The position numbers were made by a program, and so were the translations under genes. DNA of 64,000 nucleotides, from contig OX337240.1 of assembly GCA_946965045.2 (NCBI GenBank), positions 1,860,001-1,924,000 of the forward strand. The letters run 5' to 3'. Under the pieces are notes generated by a model. It did no database searches, had not been told where the DNA came from, and saw only the letters and a program-made list of their open reading frames with translations. The DNA comes from Epithemia pelagica (taxonomy: Eukaryota; Bacillariophyta; Bacillariophyceae; Surirellales; Surirellaceae). This document shows, piece after piece, positions 30,131-39,654 of this stretch. Positions within the stretch are counted from its first letter, which is position 1. Each line of letters starts with the position of its first letter.

Positions 30131-31187
30131 GGCGACAGCCTCCTCCTCGTATCCGGCTGGTGGTTCTCCCTGGACGTCTTCTACGGTGCCATTCCATGAT
30201 TCCTCGTCTTCCTCCTCGTCATGGTTGGATTGTTCCATGAAATTGAGTTTGGCCACCATTGCCGCACTCATTTCGGCCTTGTTGGCGGGTACCTTTTTGC
30301 GATTTGGAATCTTTTGTTTGGGAGCCTTGGTCACCGGCAGTGTCGTTTATTTGCTTTTGATGACCTTTTCCGAACCCTTGCACACTTCCACAGTGGATTG
30401 GCTCTATGTGGATCACTACCCGAATAATCTCCATGTTCAGCAACAAGACATGAATGACGAATTGTCTCTTTACGGTTGGTGTGTCACCGTCTTGATGGCT
30501 GTGATTGGCGGATGGTGGGTTCGATGGCATGAAGAAGCTACCTTGGAAGGATTGACCAGTGTCTTGGGTGCTATCGGCTTGAGCTTTAGTGTCCATACGA
30601 CACTCTTGTTGCATGGGACCTCATGTGACAAGAGTTGGGTTGTACTGGCGACCTGTTTGTCCACCTTGCTGGGATGGCATGTCCAACGACAACGACGACT
30701 CCGCAAACACTACCAGTATCGCTATCAACAATTGAAACAACACGATGTCGAATACACGGAGGAAGACAATCAAAACGATTTTGTGGGTCGCGATCCAAAC
30801 AAAACTCGTCGCGCACAAGACCATGGTGGTTGGTGTTCCCTTGCCGGTTGCTGCTCGACGAGTCGATCGAGCACTCGTCGCGCACCATCAAGCAACAACC
30901 ACGCAACAACAACAACCACCTTGCAACAAGCCTTACAGACTGTGTTGCATCATGCGGGGACCAACAACTCCAACGACAATTCGTCTCATCCTTCGACCAA
31001 GACAGCCACCGACACGACGACTGCTTCGTCGGAACAAATTTCGGAATTGATTACGGCCCTCCAATCGTTGAATCATCAATTGTTGCAACATCGAGGACCA
31101 CAAACACAAGCCGCCACAACGACCAATACGACTGCTACGAGTACAACTGCGAGCAGTACGGCCAGCGCCACGGACAAAACTTTGTAA
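30131..31187 (+). pseudogene. DUF4203-like multi-pass membrane protein, 5'-truncated copy
   Basis: This matches the C-terminal two thirds of the 549-codon gene at 62,077-63,726 (-). Homology begins at the breakpoint 30,131, inside the coding sequence, and the frame is preceded at once by TGA. The first in-frame ATG is at about 30,235 (MKLSLATIAALIS), so an N-terminally shortened protein is possible. Several hydrophobic helices follow (SLATIAALISALLAG, FCLGALVTGSVVYLLLM, LMAVIGGWW, ATCLSTLLGW). A Thr/Asn/Gln-rich cytoplasmic tail ends the protein. The signal peptide and glycosylated N-terminal domain of the partner are absent. Confidence 0.75.
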
Positions 31188-31398
31188 TCAATACGGTCAA
31201 ACAGAACGCTAAAGCTCCGAACGTGAGGACCACGAAACTAGACAATATTCCTACGGCAAAGGAAGCAACGGTTTTGAGCCAAAATCGAGATCCGTTCCTA
31301 TCTTCCTGAGCCATTCCCACTATAGTTTGTACAATGGAGAAGAAAAGCCACTCCCACTATAGATGCAGAGAAGAAGAAAACTCCAATGAACGCGTCGT

Positions 31399-31776
31399 AA
31401 TTCTACATCCGCTCCGCGGAGTGGGGAGGCACGAGGAGGGGCTATTGACTCCGAGAAGGGCAATAGCTCCGAGAAGTGGACCGCCTTCTAAATCCGCGTC
31501 AGCGGATTTGGCGGTCCACGACGAGGAGCTATTGCCCGCCGAGGAGTCAAAAGCCCCGACAAGTGCCCCCACGACCAGGAGGGGATGTCGCTTGCTTCTA
31601 TAACCTCCGAGTCCCCCCCTAATTAACTGTCACACTTTTTTTCCCAGGACTGTTTTTTTGCTCCGCACTATCTTTTTTAGCTCCGCACTTGCTCGCGTAT
31701 GAGAGCGCGGCCGTCGTGGGCAATATAAGGCTATATTAGACGAAAATCCTACTTCCATTCCGAGGAGCTATAGTAG
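31399..31776. mobile_element. Small non-autonomous insertion with hairpin
   Basis: The partner arm joins AACGCGTCG directly to TTTTAGACC near 61,868; here the two are separated by about 378 bp. The insert is rich in GAGGAG/GAGAAG words. It has a central inverted repeat, GTGGACCGCC...GGCGGTCCAC, around AATCCGCGTCAGCGGATT, like the block at 2590-2780. A target duplication is not clear. The class is unknown. Confidence 0.7.
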
Positions 31777-31984
31777 TTTTAGACCTAACCTTACTACTGA
31801 GATAAGTTTGGCTCACCGATAGCTATGGTCGGAGGATGTCGGCACGAAAAATCAGTCGTGATCACGATCACCGCAAAAACTGAAAATACGTCGGCATGAA
31901 AAAACGGTGATTCACACCATTCCCGGCACACAAATCGCATTGCGGTAAGGAACAAACTTCCATAACCAAGATCTTCGTCTCATC

Positions 31985-33361
31985 ATGAGCAAAGCAAGCA
32001 AAGACGAAGACGCATCAATGCAGTCAGAAGAGTCAGAAGAGGAAACTGAACATTACGATGGAACTCAGTTGAAGAAACTCTTGGATGTCGTCAACCCGGT
32101 GGGCTCCTTTGCCACGAGCGGAGCTTTTCACCCGTTGGCCTTGAGCCCCACGATTGACGTGGAAGGTGTGGGAAGACTTGGACTTCCTCTCCACCCTATT
32201 ATGGCCAAGTATGTGAAAGACACTGTGGCTGAGATGGCTCCGTTTGGACGAGGACCGGATACTTTGGTGGATGAGTCGGTTCGCAAGACATGGAAGATTG
32301 AGCCAAACAAGGTTACTATAGGAGGAAAAGGTTGGAACGATACATTTGTCTGTCTGGTCAGGCAGGCATGCTACGAGCTTGGCATCTCCAATGAAAATGT
32401 CGACAAACTTGGTATCGAAGCTCATCTTTACAAGGTTCTCTTGTACGACCATGGCGGTCATTTCAAACCGCACAAGGATACGGTTAAAGAAAGTGGCATG
32501 TTCGGCACTCTTGTCCTCCAACTTCCCTGTAGCTTCGAGGGTGGTGATAGCTTCGTTTCTCACCAAGGCGTGACAAAGCAATTCGAGATTTCGAGGGATT
32601 GTCAATCGGTGTTCCGATACATGGCCTTTTACGCAGACTGTGAACATGAAATCACTCCCGTAACCGAAGGTTGGCGATTTTGTTTGGTCTATAATCTGGT
32701 CGTAAGCAAGCCCAATCCTAACGGAGTTGTCCCTGATGCTCTTGATGTGGAGTCCACCGTCAAGCGACTGCAGATTGAGGCTGCCAAATGGATGACGAGT
32801 TCAACAGGAAAGTTGGGATACTGTCTGGATCATGAGTATACCTTGGATAGTTTTGACTTCGGAACACTGAAAGGCCGTGATGCAGTAGTGCTGAGTGTGT
32901 TGCGTAACGCCAAAGATGATACTGGCAAACGTATGTTTGAGCTGTCTCTTGCAGCTTTCTGGCATGTGCTCGAATGTGATGCTTATGATTATGACGTCGA
33001 AAATAATTATGGGATTGAAATGATTGTATTGGAGAATGGAATGAAAAAAAGGTCTCCATGCAAACGAGACGCGATTGAGAGTTCAGTTTGGTGTGACAGT
33101 GTACTGTATTCGTCCGACGATGGATTCCTCAAGGAATTCGATGACCTCTCAAAAGATGAAAAAGAAACTGTGAGTGATGACAAAGAATCAACTTGGGGAG
33201 TGGATATTGGTAAGAGCCATAAAGTTTCAGTGGAGCATCATGAATATCGGGGAAATGAAGGAGGTGGAACCACAACAACTTATCGTTCGGCCTGTATTAT
33301 CTTCTACCCTGCTGCTGGTATGAGTTTGAACGACACGATTGTGTCGCTTTGCAAGGAATAA
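31985..33361 (+). CDS. 2-oxoglutarate/Fe(II) dioxygenase (prolyl-4-hydroxylase-like), left copy
   Basis: The protein has 458 residues. The double-stranded beta-helix core has the iron-binding HxD in GGHFKPHKDT (about residues 161-163). The distal iron histidine is in CEHEITPVTEGWRF (about 220). The arginine of GWR about nine residues later is the expected 2-oxoglutarate anchor. VLQLPCSFEGGDSFVSHQG lies between them, as in prolyl-hydroxylase-like 2OG-Fe(II) domains. The N-terminus is acidic and has no signal peptide, so a cytosolic or nuclear location is likely. The substrate is unknown. All catalytic residues are present and the frame is open. The partner at 60,264-61,658 has 464 residues and differs mainly near residues 320-340. 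It lies convergent to the receptor gene. Confidence 0.85.
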   Translation: MSKASKDEDASMQSEESEEETEHYDGTQLKKLLDVVNPVGSFATSGAFHPLALSPTIDVEGVGRLGLPLHPIMAKYVKDTVAEMAPFGRGPDTLVDESVRKTWKIEPNKVTIGGKGWNDTFVCLVRQACYELGISNENVDKLGIEAHLYKVLLYDHGGHFKPHKDTVKESGMFGTLVLQLPCSFEGGDSFVSHQGVTKQFEISRDCQSVFRYMAFYADCEHEITPVTEGWRFCLVYNLVVSKPNPNGVVPDALDVESTVKRLQIEAAKWMTSSTGKLGYCLDHEYTLDSFDFGTLKGRDAVVLSVLRNAKDDTGKRMFELSLAAFWHVLECDAYDYDVENNYGIEMIVLENGMKKRSPCKRDAIESSVWCDSVLYSSDDGFLKEFDDLSKDEKETVSDDKESTWGVDIGKSHKVSVEHHEYRGNEGGGTTTTYRSACIIFYPAAGMSLNDTIVSLCKE

Positions 33362-34406
33362 AGAAAGATTGATAGGACCTCTTAGGGTAGGATTTTCTAT
33401 CTTTACTTCATGTCACAGGACCTTATGGTGGTTGCCGCCGCCGGGTGCGCGTTGTCAGTGTTGTTGTGTAGCGTTCTTGCGGTGCCATGATCGTTTTTTC
33501 ACAATGGCGTTGGTTGGTGATTGATGCAGCAAGGGTTCGTGAAACTGTCCCAGCACCGAACGTTCTAGGGTATCAATTCGGAATCCACCCGAATTCGTAA
33601 TCCGGCTTTCCAAAGGTTTTGTGACGGATCAGCTTTAACAACTAGCCTATTTGGTCCGCTTTCTGGGGCGCATCAACTCGTATATGAGAACAGTCCATCA
33701 TCTTGTGGTCGTGCTCATGGGATGCTTCATAATCGTGCTACGATTCAAAATGGGGACACACTAGGAACCTGTCGGCTTTTTCGCAATTGGTCCAAATGCT
33801 GGTGTCAAAAGCGGATGGTATGACCAACAGAAATTCGTTTCAACCTTACGACTCGCGAAATCCCCGTACCAGTTTGCCCCTTGTGCTCCGAAACTAGGTG
33901 CGAGGCTAAGCCGTTTGGACCGCCTGCGAACGAGGGGGGCTCATGCTTCCTTATACTCTGCCCGCGCTAGTGGAGGTCGAAGAGCAGTGAATCCATTGAC
34001 ATGGTTGGTGTGAGTATTTGTACGATGTGATATGCCCGTAGCAAAAACACTTGTAGACCACACCAACCTTTGACTCTTGCCAATTGGCAAATGACATTGG
34101 GAGGATCATGAAGGAGGGCGATGCGGCAATCACTGTTGTTGTCCGATACAAGAAAGGAGCTGTCGCCTCTCTCATTTGTCGAAAGGACAATAGCCAAGAC
34201 GCAATCCCACCACTCGGAAGAAACAGCAAGTTGAACGACGACTGTTCGGACAATTACAAGTGCCACTGCCGCTTGCGCAGTTTGAATCAAGGAAAAAAGT
34301 AAGCCACTTGGTTAAAACAATCAAATGCCAAAGACCATGTCGTTCTGTTGCACTCATGCATTCTGAATGACTGTAGTAGTCGTATAAATGCGGGATCATG
34401 GGCTTT
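33362..34406. other. Intergenic between convergent genes
   Basis: This is 3' flanking DNA of the oxygenase (+) and the receptor (-). It is conserved in the partner at 59,436-60,263. Short frames of 70-110 codons occur on both strands but carry no domain signal and are best read as untranslated regions. Confidence 0.45.
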
Positions 34407-36128
34407 TCATGATAAGCCATCTTGTCCATCTACACGTACATCTCCGTGATTCTCCTCATCTTCTTCCACGGTTTCATCCTCAATTGAGACCGGGTGAACA
34501 TCACTTTGTTTTTCTTCTACAAGCGACAAATCAGTGTCCTTGAAGGATACATGCTTGTCTTCATTATGGGTAGGATGCATAGGAGTAGAAGGGTGTTCTT
34601 CCATGTTCCCTTCTGTCACACTTGCATGTGAAATCGGATTGTGATTGTCGTGAGACATGGAACTTGTCGTTCTCAATGTCGTTATGGTTGTTTGATTGGC
34701 ACAATAGCGACCGGCATGATCCAGGGTTTGTCCACTGGTACCAGGACGGCCTCTACGACTGCTGCTGCCCGTACCCCGGCTTGGCCATTCCTCAATCCAA
34801 GGACCCAAGTATGGAATTTGGCGCATAAATGCTAGGCTTTTACCATCTTTGATCAGATCTGCAAACCGACGGCGAAAGTACACAAGCGCATTCAAGAAGC
34901 CCTGAATTTAGAAGCGAAAGTAACAAAGCCATTGTAACCGGAGACATCATAACGTGTAAGAACTTTGTATCTCTCAGCGAAAAGGGTAGTTATTGCGACA
35001 TTGCGATATGCAGACCCGATACATACCTGCAGAGGAGTGCAAATCTTGACTCGCAGAGCAACTGGCAGTTTTCGTTTTCGTTCCAGATCAGGATCATCAG
35101 GTGTGCTTTTCATTTGCAATATCAACGTCATGGGCGAGTAAATGACAAAGAAAATAGCAATATATAACAAAGCCTGACGAGCCGTGGCCTTGGTACGAGC
35201 ATAGCTAGGCTCATTACCGCGGCTAGCAGTGGGAGATGTCGCAGCTGTCGAAGCCGCCGTGGCAATGGTATTCGAACTTTCCCCTCGTCTATTTCGACCA
35301 CGGGGTCGTCGACCATCCGGCCGACCCACAGCGTACCGACCCATATTCCTTTCAATACGACGTACCTTGCAAACAATCAGAAGCATGCAAATGATAATGA
35401 TCGTCCACGCAAAAATGACATTGCCTGTTTCTATAATCCCAGTGAAGTCATCATAGTCTTCGCCTCGTACACAATCAATGTCGTCATTTTCGTTGCACAA
35501 AGGAGGGTTGTCGGAAAACCAACACCATCCGGGTAAATCTCGTCGTGGATTAAACACACGCGAGGCAATACCACCCGAACTGGAGGAGATCGGAATAATC
35601 CAGCCGACAAGATGTGCCAAAGGTTCCAAGCAACAAGCAATCCGTCTTCATTCCAGGCAAGTTTTGCGCAAAAAGAAAGAACCAAAAGGTCAGCGCGGTA
35701 TACGGGCGACTGTCCATCTCATTGGAATAAACCCACCGTTCTTTCCATTCCCATCGAAGCAACATGACAAAATGGATCGCCAAAAAGACGGTATACCACA
35801 TGGCTCCAAAGGATAGATTGAGAAAAAATCCGGAAGCTTCACAGGTACCAACCGTCCCTCGTCCACTTCTTCCAAAGGGCCAATCTGAGGGTACGGCCCA
35901 GGGACCGAAGATGAGCAATCCCATGGAACTCATCCAGTCAAAGAAGGAAATTCCCACCATTATGCGATGATAAACATGTTGCAACAATTCTTTGCGATCG
36001 TACCAGATGGACCACAAGATCAAGGACGATCCTGCTACGGACCAGGGCGCCGTAAAGTATGGAATAATTGCCAAAAAGGTGGCTTGGGCATAGGTGTACA
36101 AGGGAGGAGGATATACGGATGTACTCAT
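34407..36128 (-). CDS. Seven-helix G-protein-coupled-receptor-like protein, left copy
   Basis: Three exons are inferred: 36128-35704, 35645-35027 and 34901-34407, about 512 residues. The introns are 58 bases (GTATAC...GAAG) and 125 bases (GTATGT...TTCAG). The protein resembles cAMP-receptor-like/class E-type GPCRs. Visible helices are in FTAPWSVAGSSLILWSIW, IMVGISFFDWMSSMGLLIF, GAMWYTVFLAIHFVMLLRW, LAHLVGWIIPISSSSGGIAS, FAWTIIIICMLLIVCKV and ALLYIAIFFVIYSPMTLIL, ending with TPLQGFLNALVYFRRRF, a typical helix 7. Extracellular cysteines in GTCEASG and PGWCWFS could form the usual disulfide. The C-terminal tail is long, acidic and Ser/Thr-rich. It starts back to back with the unique gene at 36,770. 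The ligand is unknown. Confidence 0.8.
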
Positions 36129-36769
36129 TTCATTTAGAAGCAGGAAATGCTCGTTATTGTTGTTTTTCTGGTATGGCCACTTGAACTTGACTGCTTCGCT
36201 TTACTGACCACGAAAGCAATAAACGAGAGAAAACAAGCGACAAGAAACAAAAGATTAGATCACTTCCCTTAACTGATGCGCCTACTCTACAAACGCGAGC
36301 CTCTATCTTGAATCGCTCTCTCAAGTCGAATATTTGTCTACACGCATCTACGTAACTAGCGGACCACATTGCGTGTGGACTGTCTCAACACGAACCACTT
36401 GTCATTCAATCCAGCTTATGTCAACAACAAGGACCTCGAATGTGGCTTACCGCTTCAATGGGAATGTCAAGCTCTTCCAACGTTCCGCTCAAGGGGAAAG
36501 GAGGACAAACACAACAAGAGGCGATATGAAGAATGAAGAAGATAGAACCTCTAACGCCCAAACGCGACTGTAGTGGAGCCACATCCGACCGTTAACCGTT
36601 AAAACGCTGGGACGGCGCGTTGCCGCGCGTGAAAAACACGACTGGCAGAAGTCCCGTATGTATGCGCCGTGGAAAATTCGCTTCCGCGACCACAAACCAC
36701 AACATCATCGGCAATTCTCGATCTCAACAATAGAGACGACACAACGAGAAAAGACAAGGACAGGAGGAG

Positions 36770-38743
36770 ATGATAAGGTTCAAACGGAAACAGTGTTGCG
36801 AGTCACCTGTCCAGAATGATTGCGCTGATCCCTCATCCTGTGAAAGCGCAAGCAATATGGACAGCAGCTGTGGGAACAACCAACACTTTGCAGGCACACC
36901 ATCCGTGACTCGAAACAACTGCAACCCACACCGATACCAACCAAGACGGCAAGGCAAGGTCGTTCTCCTCCGTTCCATTATAGTTTATGGAACTCTGTTG
37001 TATGGTTCATACTGCTGTGTGTCAATTTGGGAACCGGATAGACCAGAATCACCACATACTGCTTCCAGTGCTCCACATCCTTATTCGCAGTCATCCGTGC
37101 GATTGCCATGGCTACGGAATCACCAGCAGGAAAACAACTCACTTTCTTTTTTATCATCTGTTCTGTCGATGAATGGTACGAGTTCTACGGAAATCAACGG
37201 TCAAAACGATTCTCTTACAAATTCTTCCAGTTCCATTCAATTGCATGCTTTGGTTCGTCATTGTTGGAAGTTGTGGCTTCACGACAATGTCCCGTTGGAT
37301 CAAGAAGCACGAACAAGGCAATGGTTATGGCGTGCGTTGGAACTGCCGGAATTTTTGAAACCCTTTTATGGCAACCACCAATCCGAGGTTACAGATACTA
37401 ACCACCACAATGGCGCTGACCCTCTCCATTCGACTCAGAAACAACCCTCTTCGTCTTTGCAGGCACCTCGCGAATATCGCTGTGCATTGGTCTTTCATGG
37501 ATTACCTCGCGCGTTTGAATCGCGTGTCCTGCCTTCCATTGTCCGACATGTGTTGATTCCCAATGCCCGATACCACTGCGATGTTATGTTCTACTATCAT
37601 GCCTTGGACCAAGAGCAAGAAGGACGATCTGGAGCAGGAGGTACCCTGTCACCTCACAGTGTCCGTCGGCTCGTGCCGCACGTGGTTCATCAAGTTCAAG
37701 ATACTTACTACCAACTGGTGGAAAACCTGCAGCAACAACAGCCATTCGGACATCCTCCATCCCTGAACCATACCATGCCTCGTCGTCACGTGGTTGTGGC
37801 ACTCGACCATTATACCAATCAGGATTTTGATTCTGAGCGAGGCGAGTTTTTACACCGCATTCATACCGTCCACGACAACCATACCAGAGAACCCAAGCCG
37901 TTGTATGTACCATGGCGAGAAGGGTTTAACGAGGCCACAACCGATAACATTGTTCGCATGTGGCATGGCATTCAAGGGGCGTGGAATTTGATGGAACAAA
38001 CGGCCCAGCAACAGGGCGTCCAGTATCATCGAGTTGCTGTTTTGCGGGCTGATGTAGTATATACAACCTCGTTGGATATTTGGCAACGACCACAGCATAC
38101 CTATCCCACTCAATGGTTCCACACCGCGCCACTGGACAAGCTCAAACTCCCCAAAACACGAGGCCAACAAACTCAACAGGAAACCAATAGTCGCTGGGAT
38201 TTGGACAATCTTTTTGCCGTTATCCCCGCCTTTTCACCAGTCAATGATCGCCTCGTGTATGGACCGTACGACGCAGTACAAATATGGGCCACAAAGCGAT
38301 TTGATTGGATTGATGAACATGTACATAGTCAACGAGCCGGACGAGGTTCTGGCATTCACGATGAAAAGTACTTGAAATATACGATTCTCCCCAGATTGCA
38401 TCAAATCTCGGTTCCATCCCTGTCTTCAACCGTGTCATCTTTAACTCTTGAGGAGATCCATGACAGTAGTTCAAGCACGTGGAACTGGTTGTTTGGCACT
38501 CCGGAAAAAGTATCTTTGCAAGTTTTGATTGATCCTGGTATTTGTTTCGTGCGGGCAAGAGCGGACGAGTCCCTATGGATCACGGATTGTGGTCATGCAA
38601 ATGAGCAATTGACACATTCCAATCTACTGCAAATCGAAGCCATGTTTCAGCAGTCTTGTCGTGTCGAAGCACTAGAGAGCAGCTTTGTGGAAAATGTGGA
38701 TCGCGCCATTTGTGGCAAGGAGAACAGGAAACTCTCCGGGTAG
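36770..38743 (+). CDS. Type II membrane protein of the unique core, possibly glycosyltransferase-like
   Basis: The protein has 657 residues. A basic N-terminal segment (YQPRRQGKVVLLRS) precedes one hydrophobic helix, IIVYGTLLYGSYCCVSIW, at about residues 65-87. The remaining 570 residues would be lumenal. The N-terminal part is Ser/Asn-rich. From about residue 235 the sequence is more ordered, with YRCALVFHGLPRAFESRVLP, VAVLRADVVYTTSLDIW and RWDLDNLFAVIPAFS, which reads like a nucleotide-sugar-type fold. I do not recognise a named family, so the enzyme class is a guess. It is intronless and, together with the tRNA, is the only gene between the duplicated arms. Its ATG lies 63 bases beyond the end of the pair II homology. 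Confidence 0.7.
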   Translation: MIRFKRKQCCESPVQNDCADPSSCESASNMDSSCGNNQHFAGTPSVTRNNCNPHRYQPRRQGKVVLLRSIIVYGTLLYGSYCCVSIWEPDRPESPHTASSAPHPYSQSSVRLPWLRNHQQENNSLSFLSSVLSMNGTSSTEINGQNDSLTNSSSSIQLHALVRHCWKLWLHDNVPLDQEARTRQWLWRALELPEFLKPFYGNHQSEVTDTNHHNGADPLHSTQKQPSSSLQAPREYRCALVFHGLPRAFESRVLPSIVRHVLIPNARYHCDVMFYYHALDQEQEGRSGAGGTLSPHSVRRLVPHVVHQVQDTYYQLVENLQQQQPFGHPPSLNHTMPRRHVVVALDHYTNQDFDSERGEFLHRIHTVHDNHTREPKPLYVPWREGFNEATTDNIVRMWHGIQGAWNLMEQTAQQQGVQYHRVAVLRADVVYTTSLDIWQRPQHTYPTQWFHTAPLDKLKLPKTRGQQTQQETNSRWDLDNLFAVIPAFSPVNDRLVYGPYDAVQIWATKRFDWIDEHVHSQRAGRGSGIHDEKYLKYTILPRLHQISVPSLSSTVSSLTLEEIHDSSSSTWNWLFGTPEKVSLQVLIDPGICFVRARADESLWITDCGHANEQLTHSNLLQIEAMFQQSCRVEALESSFVENVDRAICGKENRKLSG

Positions 38744-39015
38744 GGACTTTGGCTCGTTGCGCTATGTAAACCACAAATTCCACATCACCACAGAATCTGA
38801 TGTTAACAAATAACACCACCATGTTTTACCTCATACCTAGACCAAGAGAACTACCTATTAACCCTGTGGTACCAAATTTTCAGAAAGTCAAACTATGTTT
38901 TAACTTTTCCATTTACGCAACTGCTTGTGTATCAGAACTTCTTAAACGCATCATCCATTTGAAGGTCCAAGTCGACATCAACATTCATGGACACTAAAGG
39001 AAGTGGGATAAAAGA

Positions 39016-39089
39016 TACAGGAACCGGGAATCGAACCCGGGACCTACTGCGTGTTAGGCAGTCGTCATAACCAACTAGACCATCCCTGC
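39016..39089 (-). tRNA. tRNA-Val (anticodon AAC)
   Basis: On the minus strand the 74 bases fold as a full cloverleaf. The acceptor stem is GCAGGGA/TTCCTGT, with G-T at the first pair. The D arm contains AGTTGGTT, the anticodon stem is ACTGC/GCAGT with loop CTAACAC, and the T arm is CCGGG-TTCGATT-CCCGG. The anticodon AAC (inosine at the first position) reads valine codons. There is no intron. It sits about 180 bp from the pair I breakpoint at 39,267, in single-copy DNA. Confidence 0.92.
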
Positions 39090-39654
39090 TTCTGCGCAGA
39101 CAATTGTAAGTTTTTCCAATATATAAAGAACACATAAAGTTTCGACTTGATGTCAAAAACGAAATTGACGGTCGAGGCTCTTGGCTTCAAGAGAGACTTG
39201 AAGTTATTTGTAAGTTCAAGCCTTCTTCGCAATGAACGACAAATGATCTGGGCTTTCACTCTTACGCATCAGAGAAAGATGGAAAGATATCATCTCTCTA
39301 TGGGAGAGTCTTCGAAATGAGACAAACACTTCGTCGTAGCACCTTTTCCCTGGCTGCAGTCGGATGTCGGATTCACCAGTCGCGAGTCCCAAGAACATTT
39401 GACCATGGAGGTGCTGTGGGGAAAGCGTCTGCTTTGCAGAGACTCGTTCGTGTGAGGTCCGTTTTGGAAAACGAAACTCTTCTTTCGCTGGACGGAAGAT
39501 AAAAACACACCCGAGAAATCAAAAACCCATCCCAATCCATGTGGGGTGTTGGCTTTCAGTGTAGAACAAATCCCTCTGTTTGTTCTCATAAAAAATATCG
39601 TTCCAAAGAAGTTACGCAACTCAGACAGTCGACCTCGCACAGCACATCTTCATA

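Larger units (their letters stand above)
30131..36707. repeat. Inverted segmental duplication, pair II, left arm
   Basis: This arm matches 57,126-63,142 in reverse orientation and includes three genes. It starts exactly where pair I ends (30,130/30,131) with no filler bases. It has one extra insertion, 31,399-31,776, relative to its partner. Confidence 0.9.

Noticed and set aside
30635-31309. 224-codon frame overlapping the DUF4203-like gene (and 61,955-62,638)
   Set aside because: It is an alternative frame of a Thr/Gln-rich tail. The other frame contains the membrane helices and matches the full-length partner.
33951-34302. Overlapping 70-107 codon frames between the oxygenase and receptor genes (also 59,540-59,900)
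   Set aside because: They are conserved only because the arms are duplicates. They occur on both strands and fit 3' untranslated DNA.
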